64,000 bases of DNA. It comes from an uncultured Salinisphaerales bacterium (GTDB lineage Bacteria > Pseudomonadota > Gammaproteobacteria > Nevskiales > CAJXLF01). The notes beneath the pieces were generated by a model. It had not been told where the DNA came from. It made no database searches and saw only the letters and a program-made list of their open reading frames with translations. This document shows positions 47,877 to 56,048 of this stretch, piece by piece. The translations under genes were made by a program, and so were the position numbers. The first letter of the stretch is position 1; each line of letters starts with the position of its first letter. Location of the stretch: positions 1 to 64,000 of the forward strand of contig CAJXLF010000004.1 of the NCBI GenBank assembly GCA_913055805.1, given 5' to 3'.

Positions 47877-49235
47877 CTACTGACCGAGACGGGCAGCCAC
47901 TTCCGGACTGAACATCTGCTTGCGCATGGGTGTGTTCAGACGCCACCAGTCCTTGGACTCGTTGACCAGATAGGTCGCCTCATACGCGCCCGAGGTCAGG
48001 TCATGAAACATCGACACGCCACGGTGGTAGGTGCCGGATTCCTGCGAATAGAAATAGGCGATCCAGTTCACCCGCCAGAGCTGATCCTGATTGTCGTAAC
48101 TCTCGGAGAGATGACCCAGCCAGGTGTCCTCATCGGCATAGATGCGCCGCTTCTTGTACACATGGCGCACGCCGTCCTTCAGATAACCTTCCACCACCCA
48201 GACCCGGTGCAGCTCATAGCGCAGGTAATCGGGATTCAGGGTGTTCGGCGTAATCAGGTCCTTGTAGGGCACCGCCGGATCATTGATCCTGTAGTTGTGG
48301 TGCGGGATGTAGATTTCCTTCTTGCCCACCAGTTTCCAGGTATAGCGTTCCGGCGAACCGTTGTAGATGTAGTCATCGTCCGAAGTGCGCAGCCCGGCCG
48401 GCGGCACCGGATAGTCGAAGCCGACTTCGGGCGCCTTTCTGACCCGGCGGATACCGGGCTGGTATTGCCAGGCCTGGGTCGCATTGCCCTTGTAATTACT
48501 GGGCTGGTAGCCGACGCTGATCTCGCCTTTCTGACGGGAGGGCAACAGCATCTGAATCAGGAAATAACCTTCCACCGGATGCGTGTAGGGCACACGCTCA
48601 CCCGGGTTCGGGTTGGTGCCGGTGTTCATGACCTGGAAGTCCCAACGTCCCCAGGCAACCTCACCGTTTTCATAGACGTCCGCGATATCGAACACCACCT
48701 TCTCGGTCCAGGCCCGGTGCGGCTTGATGATGTTCCAGATGGCTTCCAGCCCGGTTTCGGGAAAAGCGAAGGGATGCACGCCACTGGTGCCTTCCAGCCC
48801 CAGCCCTTCATCCACAATCTTCGCTTCCGTCACATTGCTGCGCAGCGCATCACAGACCCAGTCGGCAAAACGGAAATCCCGGTGACTGGGATAGACATGC
48901 ATTTTGAAGGTATCGGGATACTTGGCGAACATGGCCTTCTGGCCTTCGCTGAGGTGCGTGGCATGCTCGGCCATATTGCTGGCGGTAATCGTGAACAGCG
49001 GCTTTTCGTCGGCGTAGGGACCCGGTTCGTAGCCATGCTCCGAATTCACGCCAGGCCAGGCCTTGAACCATTTGCCGCTGTACTCGGCCACGCCGTTTTC
49101 TGAACCCGCGCGCTCGGCGCCCATGCAGGTATATTGGTCGCTGTCCAGCTTGGCCAGGTCTTCCGCCGGGTCCGCCGAGGCAATGGTCATGCCCCAGAGC
49201 GGCAAGCTCAACGCCGCCACCTTGACTAGTCTCAT
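47877..49235 (-). CDS. DUF1329 protein of the sterol-type cluster
   Basis: A 452-residue DUF1329 protein, paralogue of the product at 25376, with a signal sequence (VAALSLPLWGMTIASA). Shared features are E-R-A-G-S-E-N-G-V-A-E-Y, YPSHRDFRFADWVCDA, W-K-L-V-G-K-K-E-I-Y-I-P, YELHRVWVVEGYL and YADEDTWLGHLSESYDNQDQ. It should sit in the periplasm or at the outer membrane and handle a hydrophobic compound. It is the first gene of the minus-strand run containing CYP51 (26-bp gap), under a 20-bp palindrome at 49297. No DUF1302 partner is adjacent here. Confidence 0.87.
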   Translation of the reverse strand: MRLVKVAALSLPLWGMTIASADPAEDLAKLDSDQYTCMGAERAGSENGVAEYSGKWFKAWPGVNSEHGYEPGPYADEKPLFTITASNMAEHATHLSEGQKAMFAKYPDTFKMHVYPSHRDFRFADWVCDALRSNVTEAKIVDEGLGLEGTSGVHPFAFPETGLEAIWNIIKPHRAWTEKVVFDIADVYENGEVAWGRWDFQVMNTGTNPNPGERVPYTHPVEGYFLIQMLLPSRQKGEISVGYQPSNYKGNATQAWQYQPGIRRVRKAPEVGFDYPVPPAGLRTSDDDYIYNGSPERYTWKLVGKKEIYIPHHNYRINDPAVPYKDLITPNTLNPDYLRYELHRVWVVEGYLKDGVRHVYKKRRIYADEDTWLGHLSESYDNQDQLWRVNWIAYFYSQESGTYHRGVSMFHDLTSGAYEATYLVNESKDWWRLNTPMRKQMFSPEVAARLGQ

Positions 49236-49296
49236 GCTCCTCTCCGCACCGTTCTGGGATGGATTTTGCGGTGAGGAGATAATCTACCTTTCTATT

Positions 49297-49316
49297 TCAG
49301 TAATTGCAATTACTGA
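49297..49316. promoter_or_regulatory. Perfect 20-bp palindrome upstream of the CYP51 cluster
   Basis: TCAGTAATTG-CAATTACTGA is fully self-complementary. It lies 62 bp before the DUF1329 ATG, in the only AT-rich stretch of the region, and is the best candidate operator for the cluster. The TNTNAC-like shape (AGTAATTGCAATTACT) is reminiscent of TetR- or LysR-type sites; no regulator gene is adjacent. Confidence 0.7.
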
Positions 49317-49372
49317 TTTATGTGCATCACTGTCACCCGACGAGCTTGCCCTGCGTCTGATCCCTGCAGCTT

Positions 49373-49849
49373 TCAGGCCAGACCCTTTCTCATACCCAGC
49401 AGCGTTCTGATCAGCTTGACCGGGCCTGCACCTTTCAGCAGCTGTTTGAGCATACTGAGGGCATCGAAGTAGACCCGTTCGCAGACCAGGCGGTCGCCCT
49501 CGAAAATGAAATAGGCCGTCATGCGTACCTCGAAAGCGTTGCCAGTGGGCGGCATGCCCCTGAAAGCGCCCAGATGCGTGCCCCGCAGCCAGAATTCGAC
49601 TATGACGGCGTCCTCGGCGTGACGCAGTGCGATCAGTTCATTTCTCTGGTCGGGAAACGCCGCACGGGAGTCTTCGTAGTAGGCGCTGACTTCCTCAATG
49701 CCATCGTAAACCGCGCCGGTGGGAATGATTTCGTAATGCGGATGGGGAAAGGTTGCCAGCACCTTGTCGAAGTCATGGGTGTTTTCGTCCTGCATATGGT
49801 CACGCACGATGGCTTCGCGGCGTGCACGAATCGCCTCGCTATCGTTCAT
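49373..49849 (-). CDS. SnoaL-like polyketide cyclase-type protein
   Basis: A 158-residue NTF2-fold protein of the SnoaL ester-cyclase type: R-R-E-A-I-V-R-D-H-M near the start, HDFDKVLATFPHPHYEIIPT, GIEEVSAYYEDSRAAFPDQR, VIVEFWLRGTHLGAFRGMPP, T-G-N-A-F-E-V-R-M-T-A and FEGDRLVCERVYFDALSMLK. The H-G-x-x-P-T-G-form matches cyclase-like members, but the ligand is unknown. ATG 49849 is chosen over a frame extension. It lies upstream of the CYP51 run, 137 bp away, and may belong to it or stand alone. Confidence 0.85.
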   Translation of the reverse strand: MNDSEAIRARREAIVRDHMQDENTHDFDKVLATFPHPHYEIIPTGAVYDGIEEVSAYYEDSRAAFPDQRNELIALRHAEDAVIVEFWLRGTHLGAFRGMPPTGNAFEVRMTAYFIFEGDRLVCERVYFDALSMLKQLLKGAGPVKLIRTLLGMRKGLA

Positions 49850-49915
49850 GGTCTTCTCCCGCCCCGGTGGAACCATGAGCATACGCCGAATAGCAGGCGG
49901 CCCAAACTCCGGCGG

Positions 49916-51193
49916 CTACTGGGTGGGGGTGGCGATCACCTTGATGCTGATGCCGATATTGCGCGACACGTACTGGCCGTCCGGATCGGAGGACATCCCC
50001 ATATTAAAATCCGCCCGGTCGACTTCCGCCTGGCCGGCGATCTCCAGGGCGTCACCGGACAGGGTCAGCACCAGGGTCGGGATGGTGACACTGTGACGCT
50101 TGATCGTCAGGGTACCTACAATGGCAAACCGGTCCTCGCCCAACGGCTTGATACTGGTGGAACGAAAGGTGGCATAGGGATGCTTGGCCACGTCGAACCA
50201 CTCATCCTGCGGCAAGGTGCTGTCATGCAGAGGCACGCCGTCCGTCGCCGAGGCCGTATCGATGACCGCCAGTATGCGTGATTGCTCCGGCTGCTGTGGG
50301 TCAAAGCGGATTTCCGCCAACCAGGTCTTGAAGCTGCCCTGGAACGGCTTGCGCACATGGCTGCCGCTGAAGCCGATCCCGCTACCCGCCGGCAGCACCT
50401 GCCAGACCGGAGCAGCGCCCGTCGTTTCATCCTCCATGGCCGCCAGCACCGCCGACATGGCCGACGCAGTCTCCGGCTTTTCGCCGGTGCGCAGGTGTGC
50501 CGTGGTGGCATAGGCAATGAAGAGTGCTGCGATCACTACGGTGGTCAGCGCGGCCAGGGGCCGGGCCGGTGTCAGCGCCGGCAGTGGACGCTCCGGTGAT
50601 TGCAACCAGGGCAGCATGCGCGCCAGTACGCCATCCTGTTTGACAAACTGGTGCCGCAGCGCCGCCACAACATGTAGAACCAGCAGACCCAGCAGGCTGA
50701 AGGCCAGCACTTCATGGGTCTCTGCCGTCGCGGCTGCCAGCTGCTGACGAAAGGCGCCCGCCGCCTCATTCACAGCAAACAGATGCGGCACCTCAAACAA
50801 CCCGAACCACAGCGTCGGCACGTTCAGCGGCGCGTCACCGCGCCATTGGGCCGAAACATACAGCCAGCCACTGAGCGGGATGCCGATCATCAGCACATAG
50901 AACGCCCAGTGCGTGAGGCTGGCCAGAGCCCGTGCCGAGGTCGGCATATGTGCGGGCAACGGTGGTGGTGGAAACAGATATCTCCAGGCGAGCCGCAACA
51001 GGCTCAGAACGAGGATGCAAAGGCCCATCGACTTGTGCAGTTGATAAGCCTCAATGGCGAGTTCGCGCGAGTCGTCCTCGTGAATCGCCTCGTGCATCCA
51101 TAAGCCCAGGCCCAGATTGCCGAGGATGGCGGCTGCGATCACCCAGTGAAGGGTAATCGCAACCGCGGTATAGCTGGCGGTACTATTCTGCAC
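49916..51193 (-). CDS. Cytochrome b561-YceI fusion
   Basis: A 425-residue fusion. Residues about 1-215 are a di-haem cytochrome b561 with four to five helices and haem-ligand His in ITLHWVIAA, YQLHKSMG, LTHWAFYVL and L-V-L-H-V-V-A-A-L-R-H. Residues about 245-425 are a YceI domain (SGIGFSGSHVRKPFQGSFKT ... VDRADFNMGM), a lipocalin-like fold that binds polyprenoid lipids such as ubiquinone. It may shuttle electrons to or from a lipid quinone. The GTG at 51193 overlaps the upstream YceI stop by 11 bp and is the likely start; a longer frame would run antisense-free but inside that gene. Confidence 0.88.
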   Translation of the reverse strand: MQNSTASYTAVAITLHWVIAAAILGNLGLGLWMHEAIHEDDSRELAIEAYQLHKSMGLCILVLSLLRLAWRYLFPPPPLPAHMPTSARALASLTHWAFYVLMIGIPLSGWLYVSAQWRGDAPLNVPTLWFGLFEVPHLFAVNEAAGAFRQQLAAATAETHEVLAFSLLGLLVLHVVAALRHQFVKQDGVLARMLPWLQSPERPLPALTPARPLAALTTVVIAALFIAYATTAHLRTGEKPETASAMSAVLAAMEDETTGAAPVWQVLPAGSGIGFSGSHVRKPFQGSFKTWLAEIRFDPQQPEQSRILAVIDTASATDGVPLHDSTLPQDEWFDVAKHPYATFRSTSIKPLGEDRFAIVGTLTIKRHSVTIPTLVLTLSGDALEIAGQAEVDRADFNMGMSSDPDGQYVSRNIGISIKVIATPTQ

Positions 51194-51977
51194 TGTCCTG
51201 TGAATCTTCTTCCGCGCCGTTGTCTTCCGGCACAGCGGCTTGGGCGACCACCTGATGCAGTTCGCCGCTGAAACGGATCGTGACTTCATCACCCACCAGC
51301 GGCGGCTCAAGCAGATGCATCATGCCGAAGTCGGAGCGCTTGATCTTGCCTGTGGCATTGAAACCCAGGGCACCGTTACCGCTGAAGGGGTGCACCGGCA
51401 CATCGCCCGTCACCTCGACCATCATGGTCACCGGCTTGGTCTGTCCCAGGAAGCTGAGCTCGCCATCAACCTGCAACCTGCCATCGTCAGCGGTTTCAAT
51501 ATTGGTGGACTGGAAACGGATACTGGGGTACTCACCGGCATTGAGAAATTTCGGACTCTGTGACAGATCCTCATCCCAGGTCTGGTACGGCGAGTCCTGA
51601 TGGGTGGCCTTGTAATCACCCGAGAAGCCGGTCTTGACTGATGCCGGGTTGATCGTGACATTCACCGAGGATGCTTCCAGATTTTCAGAATCCAGATCCA
51701 GCACGATATCGAATTCCGCGAAACGGGCGATATATTCGGCCAGGTTGAGATGCATCAGGCCGAAGGTCAGGTTGGCGTGGTTCGGATCGAGCCGGTACTC
51801 ACCGGAAGGCGCCTGAATGCTGAGTGGCTTGGGGGCCGGAGCCACCCTGGTCTGGGCCGGCTGAGTGGCCGTTGACTCACTTGCCGCCGGCTTGCTGGAA
51901 GCCTCTTCGGGGCCTGAAGATTCAGAACAGGCGAGCAGACCCACACTCGCGACCAATATGACAATAAAAGCTCTCAT
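51183..51977 (-). CDS. YceI-family lipoprotein
   Basis: A 264-residue lipoprotein with signal IVILVASVGLLAC (lipobox Cys near residue 17) and a low-complexity linker (about 20-55). A YceI domain follows (YRLDPNHANLTFGLMHLNLA, FNATGKIKRSDFGMMHLLEP). YceI proteins bind isoprenoid quinones in the periplasm. A Glu/Asp-rich C-terminal tail (E-D-N-G-A-E-E-D-S-Q-D-S-A-E) is unusual. AAGGAGTG precedes ATG 51977. It is translationally coupled to the b561-YceI fusion, giving two YceI units per operon. Confidence 0.9.
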   Translation of the reverse strand: MRAFIVILVASVGLLACSESSGPEEASSKPAASESTATQPAQTRVAPAPKPLSIQAPSGEYRLDPNHANLTFGLMHLNLAEYIARFAEFDIVLDLDSENLEASSVNVTINPASVKTGFSGDYKATHQDSPYQTWDEDLSQSPKFLNAGEYPSIRFQSTNIETADDGRLQVDGELSFLGQTKPVTMMVEVTGDVPVHPFSGNGALGFNATGKIKRSDFGMMHLLEPPLVGDEVTIRFSGELHQVVAQAAVPEDNGAEEDSQDSAE

Positions 51978-52198
51978 GAATCACTCCTTGTGATTGTTTC
52001 CGCAGCTTCATGGACCGCCGTGCAGCTTGCTGAACAGCGTCCGCCGATTAATAAATCTGCCCGGCTCCGTATGAACGGACAGTTCTCTCGTGACCCGGGA
52101 ATGTTCGATTATCTGGCAGGATAATGGTTCCCGACGCCATACACGATTCCGGTTCTGCCCTGTTAAAGTGACGGGGCATCACCGCCGAGGACATCATA

Positions 52199-52528
52199 AT
52201 GAATGAATTCGTCTATAAAACCCTGCTCTGGCTGCTGGCGCTGGCCTTCGCCGGGGCCTTCGCCTTCATCGTCATGCCGCCGTTGCTGGCCTCGGGCGAT
52301 ATTATCGGCGCCTTTGCCGCCGGTTTCGTGAATCCCTATTCCTCCGGCTATGCGCTGGACGCCATCATGTGCTGGTGCGTGCTGGCGGTATGGATCATCT
52401 TCGAGGCCCGCAGCCAGGGCATCCGTCATGGCTGGATAGCCCTGGTGCTGGGCCTTGCGCCCGGCGTTGCCACCGGCTTTGCCGTCTACCTGCTGATTCG
52501 CATGAGGCAAATGAAAACGGCTGCATGA
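52199..52528 (+). CDS. DUF2834 small membrane protein
   Basis: A 109-residue protein with three membrane helices (about 8-28, 48-70, 82-102). It matches DUF2834: L-L-W-L-L-A-L-A-F-A-G-A, F-V-N-P-Y-S-S-G-Y-A-L-D and W-I-I-F-E-A-R-S-Q-G-I-R-H-G-W. No reaction is known. The 220-bp gap before it (51978-52198) contains no gene that I can see. ATG 52199 follows GAGGAC. Confidence 0.75.
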   Translation: MNEFVYKTLLWLLALAFAGAFAFIVMPPLLASGDIIGAFAAGFVNPYSSGYALDAIMCWCVLAVWIIFEARSQGIRHGWIALVLGLAPGVATGFAVYLLIRMRQMKTAA

Positions 52529-52560
52529 TTCTCTGGCCCGGGCAGGTCTGATAAAGGGAG

Positions 52561-52577
52561 GCCGGTCGCTGACCGGC
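52561..52577 (+). terminator. Hairpin between the DUF2834 and thioredoxin-like genes
   Basis: A perfect stem GCCGGTC-GCT-GACCGGC, 33 bp past the stop and 17 bp before the next ATG, without a T-run. It may be an attenuator or chance. Confidence 0.35.
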
Positions 52578-52593
52578 ATACCCGGAGCTGAAC

Positions 52594-53145
52594 ATGCCGC
52601 GTTTGTTTCTTGCCCTGTGCCTTTGCCTGACGGGGCTCATCCCGTTGTCTGCACGCGCGCTTCTGACTGCCGAGGAAGCCCCGCAGGCGCCTGCCTTCAC
52701 TCATACAGCCGAAAGCGAATGGATCAATTCAGCGCCCCTCACGCTCAGTGAACTTCGCGGTCAGGTGCTGCTGCTGGATTTCTGGACCTTCGCCTGCTGG
52801 AACTGCTACCGCTCCTTTCCCTGGCTGAACGACCTGGAGAACCGCCTGCACAACGAGGGCTTGCGCATTATCGGCGTGCATACGCCCGAATTCGATCATG
52901 AGCGGGTGCGCGCCAACATCGAGAAGAAAATTCACGAGTTTGGCCTGCAGCATCCGGTCATGATGGACAACGATTTCAGCTACTGGAACGCCATGGACAA
53001 CCGTTACTGGCCGGCCTTTTACCTGATCGACAAACAGGGCCGTATCCGGGCCCGCTACGCCGGCGAAACCCACAAGGGCGACCGGCGGGCGCAGAAGATC
53101 GAATCCGACCTGAAGGTCCTGCTGTCCGAACCGGCTCAACCCTGA
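52594..53145 (+). CDS. Thioredoxin-like periplasmic protein (DipZ/TlpA C-terminal type)
   Basis: A 183-residue exported protein: signal LFLALCLCLTGLIPLSARA, then a thioredoxin fold with the active site FACWNCYRS (C-W-N-C) near residue 70. VLLLDFWTFACWNC, PWLNDLENRLHNEGLRIIGV, HTPEFDHE and W-P-A-F-Y-L-I-D-K-Q-G-R-I-R closely resemble the redoxin domain of DipZ. The redox partner is unknown. Its end overlaps the convergent gene at 53136 by 10 bp. Confidence 0.88.
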   Translation: MPRLFLALCLCLTGLIPLSARALLTAEEAPQAPAFTHTAESEWINSAPLTLSELRGQVLLLDFWTFACWNCYRSFPWLNDLENRLHNEGLRIIGVHTPEFDHERVRANIEKKIHEFGLQHPVMMDNDFSYWNAMDNRYWPAFYLIDKQGRIRARYAGETHKGDRRAQKIESDLKVLLSEPAQP

Positions 53146-53615
53146 GAGCGCCAGCCAAGGCGTTCGGCCACCGACCGCGCCAGATCCAGCGGCCCCGCCA
53201 ACAGGAACAACGGATTCTGATCAAACTGTGCCGGCACGCCTTCAAACAGACGGTGACCAACCATGTGCAGCACCGTACCGATCACTATCGCACCCGCGTA
53301 GAGCCATGCGGCAATGTCCTGCCCGGCCCCTGCCCTGGTCAGCACTGCCGTCATTCCGGCCAGCAGCAGCAATAAAGTCAGCTGCAGGCCCAGCGCCAGC
53401 GGCCAGGACCAGCGCCCGAACACAAACAGCATGGCCAGAACCCACAAGGCCAGCGGATCAAGGTAATGCCCGGCGACCTGCACGGACGGCAGCAAGGCTA
53501 CCAAGCCGAGGATGCCCAGCATGACCAGTGGAATACCGGCACTGTGCAGCTTACGGTTGACCGGATTTCGATGTATGCGGTTGTACTCATCCAGCAAAGC
53601 CTCAAGAGACTGCAT
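53136..53615 (-). CDS. Mpo1-like (DUF962) membrane protein
   Basis: A 159-residue protein of the DUF962/Mpo1 family. The N-terminal motif EYNRIHRNPVNRKLHSAGIP and the later V-L-H-M-V-G-H-R-L-F-E-G-x-P-A hold the conserved His residues; four helices lie between. Yeast Mpo1 is an iron-dependent dioxygenase in the alpha-oxidation of 2-hydroxy fatty acids, so a lipid role is plausible. ATG 53615 follows a strong GGAGGT. Its start overlaps the hydrolase gene by 14 bp, forming a two-gene operon. Confidence 0.88.
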   Translation of the reverse strand: MQSLEALLDEYNRIHRNPVNRKLHSAGIPLVMLGILGLVALLPSVQVAGHYLDPLALWVLAMLFVFGRWSWPLALGLQLTLLLLLAGMTAVLTRAGAGQDIAAWLYAGAIVIGTVLHMVGHRLFEGVPAQFDQNPLFLLAGPLDLARSVAERLGWRSQG

Positions 53616-54483
53616 GCCGGACCTCCTTTTTCGCTGCCACTGTCGGCGCGGAGGGCAGGCCCTCACAAAATGCCATGAATCCCTGCAGGAAGGCATCCGG
53701 TTGCTCCATGAAGGCCGAATGTCCGCCCTTGAATGTGCTGAGACTCCCTTGCCGCAGAGCCTTGATGGCCGGCTTGCACATCCACAGGGGAATCACCCGA
53801 TCACCCTTGGCCCAGGCACACCAGACCGGCATATCCAGACCGGCGGCCATTTCGCGGATATCGGCCTCGGGCTGACCGAAGCCTTCCCAGGCTGCGCGCA
53901 GCAACGGTGCGTATTCATAGCCCGCATCGATGATGCGTTGACGCTGCTCTGCCGCAGCCGCTTGTGGCAAGACCATATGGCGATAGTAGAAGCGGTAAGC
54001 GCTGCCGAACCACCCGGCACCGCCCTCACCGGCACGGAAGAACCGCACGAACAGGCTGACGATGCCACGCACCATGGCGTTCACCGGCACCAGACCCGCA
54101 GAATCACAGAGCACCAGCGCCCGTACCGGCTGGCGCGCTGCATAATGGATAGCCGCACCCCCGCCGATGGAGTTGCCCAGAATGATCGGCTGCGTCACCT
54201 GCAGCTTCTGCAGGGCGATTTCCAGTATCTCGGCATAGCGCCTTGCCGAGGGCGGCTGGCTGTCCGGGCCCGAACGTCCATGATCTGGCCAGTCGATACG
54301 GATCACCTGGAAACAGTTTCCCAGGGTTGCCGATAATTTTTCGAAATCGCGGCCGCCGTGAGCCACCGCATGCAGACAGACCAGAGGCCAACCCTGACCT
54401 TCCCGCTTCACCGCCAGCCGGACGCCGTCACAGTCCAGTATTTCGGCATCTTCCGGCAGGCCACATTCCTGACGCATATTCAT
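53602..54483 (-). CDS. Alpha/beta hydrolase
   Basis: A 293-residue hydrolase with VCLHAVAHGGRDF, RIDWPDHGRSGPD, LGNSIGGGAAIHY (nucleophile Ser near residue 103), W-A-K-G-D-R-V-I-P (acid) and FKGGHSAFMEQPD (His). The substrate is unknown. ATG 54483 follows AAGGAG. It is divergent from the TetR gene at 54580, and both operators in the gap lie directly before its start, so it should be TetR-controlled. Confidence 0.85.
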   Translation of the reverse strand: MNMRQECGLPEDAEILDCDGVRLAVKREGQGWPLVCLHAVAHGGRDFEKLSATLGNCFQVIRIDWPDHGRSGPDSQPPSARRYAEILEIALQKLQVTQPIILGNSIGGGAAIHYAARQPVRALVLCDSAGLVPVNAMVRGIVSLFVRFFRAGEGGAGWFGSAYRFYYRHMVLPQAAAAEQRQRIIDAGYEYAPLLRAAWEGFGQPEADIREMAAGLDMPVWCAWAKGDRVIPLWMCKPAIKALRQGSLSTFKGGHSAFMEQPDAFLQGFMAFCEGLPSAPTVAAKKEVRHAVS

Positions 54484-54497
54484 GGACAACTCCTTAA

Positions 54498-54534
54498 GTG
54501 ATATTCGTATCACGTTTTGTGATTTTTATATCAC
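54498..54534. promoter_or_regulatory. Twin TetR operators
   Basis: Two 16-bp dyads, GTGATATTCGTATCAC (54498-54513) and GTGATTTTTATATCAC (54519-54534), begin 21 bp apart and share the half-site GTGAT/ATCAC. They lie between the hydrolase and the TetR gene, in the right place to block both promoters. Confidence 0.8.
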
Positions 54535-54579
54535 TTTGTGCTAGATTGCAAGTCTCCTATATTGGCTGTTACTACAAAC

Positions 54580-55152
54580 ATGGCTTCCAGACCCGCAGCA
54601 CTGGGCCGGCCCCGCGGCCGGCGCAACACCAGCGAACAACTGATCAAGGCCGCCATGGCTGAATTCCGCGAGCTGGGCTACAACGGCACCGACAGCAACA
54701 AGATCGCCCGCCGCGCCGGCTTCGCCCCGCAGACTTTCTACCGCTGGTTCGCAGACAAAACCGAGATTTTCATTGCCTGTTACCGCGCCTGGGAAGACGA
54801 GGAAAAAAGCGTTCTGGACGGCTTGATCGAGCAGAATGCCCCGGCCTCAAAGCTGGTCGATGCGATCATCCAGCATCACCGCAAGCATCTTTTATTCCGG
54901 CGCAGCCTGCGCCTGCTCGCCGTGGAAGACCCGGCCGTACGCAAGGCGCGCGCCGAAAGCCGGCGGCGTCAGGCGCAACGCATCCGCGAATGGCGGCAAT
55001 TGCCGGAACAATCGACGGACCGCATTCTCATCGCCCTGCTGCAGATCGAGCGCCTGGCCGATGCCTGCGCTGAAGAGGAAGGCAGCGACCTGGACCTGCC
55101 CGATAAGCAGATACGGCAAACCATTGCGGAATTGCTGTCAGCCCTGAATTAA
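54580..55152 (+). CDS. TetR-family repressor
   Basis: A 190-residue regulator: N-terminal helix-turn-helix with LIKAAMAEFRELGYNGTDSN, then KIARRAGFAPQTFYRWFADK, and a helical ligand domain. The start at ATG 54580 (M-A-S-R-P-A-A-L-G-R-P) is preferred to a GTG at 54538 that would put the second operator next to the coding start without a ribosome site. It probably represses the hydrolase-Mpo1-like operon and itself through the twin dyads at 54498-54534. Its end overlaps the convergent SRPBCC gene by 4 bp. Confidence 0.88.
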   Translation: MASRPAALGRPRGRRNTSEQLIKAAMAEFRELGYNGTDSNKIARRAGFAPQTFYRWFADKTEIFIACYRAWEDEEKSVLDGLIEQNAPASKLVDAIIQHHRKHLLFRRSLRLLAVEDPAVRKARAESRRRQAQRIREWRQLPEQSTDRILIALLQIERLADACAEEEGSDLDLPDKQIRQTIAELLSALN

Positions 55153-55613
55153 TCTCCAAGCCTCTCGAGACAGCGCCTGAGATTCTGCATGCCGGCTGTC
55201 GCACGTTTCTGCATGAGCTTTTTGGCCAGGGGCAACAGAAACAGACGCGCCAGCAAGGCGTCATTGCGGCTATACATGCGCCAGCGAATTTCACCAAGAC
55301 CGGGTTCCGGAGCGCTGATGTCGATTTCCATACGCGGCAACAAGCCCGGGAACCTGCCTTCGGTAACCAGCCTTGTGGGTGTTTCACAGGCCACCACTTC
55401 AACGGCAATGTCACGCCGGCCCCGAAACGGAATCGACACGGTCTCTCTGTATACCTTGCCCACTTGCGCGCAAGGCAGGTCATCATCAGCCCGCATCCTG
55501 ATCACCCCCGGAAACCACTCGGCAAGGTTCTCCAGATCCGAGACATAGGCATAAGCCGTTTCACCATCACACTGCACCGTTATCTTCGCGCTCGCCAACA
55601 GATACATGGCCAC
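55149..55613 (-). CDS. SRPBCC (START-like) protein
   Basis: A 154-residue polyketide cyclase/dehydrase-like protein: AYAYVSDLENLAEWFPGVIR near residue 20, KVYRETVSIPFRGRRDIAVE and a helical end LFLLPLAKKLMQKRATAGMQ. A hydrophobic ligand is expected; its identity is unknown. It is divergent from the MerR gene at 55677 and reads from a MerR-type promoter (dyad 55644-55663), so it is probably activated by that protein. Confidence 0.82.
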   Translation of the reverse strand: MAMYLLASAKITVQCDGETAYAYVSDLENLAEWFPGVIRMRADDDLPCAQVGKVYRETVSIPFRGRRDIAVEVVACETPTRLVTEGRFPGLLPRMEIDISAPEPGLGEIRWRMYSRNDALLARLFLLPLAKKLMQKRATAGMQNLRRCLERLGD

Positions 55614-55643
55614 CTCGCATTTAACTCAATGCAAGATGCTAAT

Positions 55644-55663
55644 CTATAGAGCCAACTCTATAG
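55644..55663 (-). promoter_or_regulatory. MerR-type dyad between -35 and -10 of the SRPBCC gene
   Basis: A perfect dyad CTATAGAG-CCAA-CTCTATAG lies within a minus-strand promoter in which TTGACT (-35) starts just at its edge and TAGCAT or TAGATT follows. An over-long spacer carrying the dyad is the hallmark of MerR-activated promoters. Confidence 0.75.
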
Positions 55664-55676
55664 TCAAGCGGTCAAT

Positions 55677-56048
55677 ATGCGAATCGGTGAACTGGAATCC
55701 CGCAGCGGCCTGAGCCGCCACACCCTGCGCTACTACGAGGCACGCGGCCTGCTGGGTGAAATCAGGCGTGGCGCGAATAATTACCGCGACTACCCCGAAG
55801 CCCTGGTAAAGCAACTCATACTGCTACAGCAGATGCAGGCACTGGGCTTTTCACTCGAGGAAATCCATCAGGTGCTGACGAGCCTGCGCGCCCGCGACAT
55901 CGACTGCGCCAGAGGCGCCCGGCTCATGGCCGAAAAACGTGCGGTTATAGACGAGCAGATCCGTAATCTGAAAAAAGTCAGCCGGACACTGAAGCAGGAA
56001 CAGGGGCGTCTGGAAGAACGCGCCCGGCAGCATGGCCTGGCACCCTGA
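55677..56048 (+). CDS. MerR-family activator
   Basis: A 123-residue MerR regulator: M-R-I-G-E-L-E-S-R-S-G-L-S-R-H-T-L-R-Y-Y-E, then LLGEIRRGANNYRDYPEALV, MQALGFSLEEIHQVLTSLRA and a C-terminal coiled coil (IDEQIRNLKKVSRTLKQEQG). One Cys is present (D-C-A-R-G), so classical metal binding is doubtful. It should act on the dyad at 55644-55663 to control the SRPBCC gene. Confidence 0.92.
   Translation: MRIGELESRSGLSRHTLRYYEARGLLGEIRRGANNYRDYPEALVKQLILLQQMQALGFSLEEIHQVLTSLRARDIDCARGARLMAEKRAVIDEQIRNLKKVSRTLKQEQGRLEERARQHGLAP

Noticed and set aside
46648-49103. Two long plus-strand open frames opposite CYP51 and the second DUF1329 gene
   Set aside because: Both lie antisense to strongly conserved motifs and have no recognisable domain.
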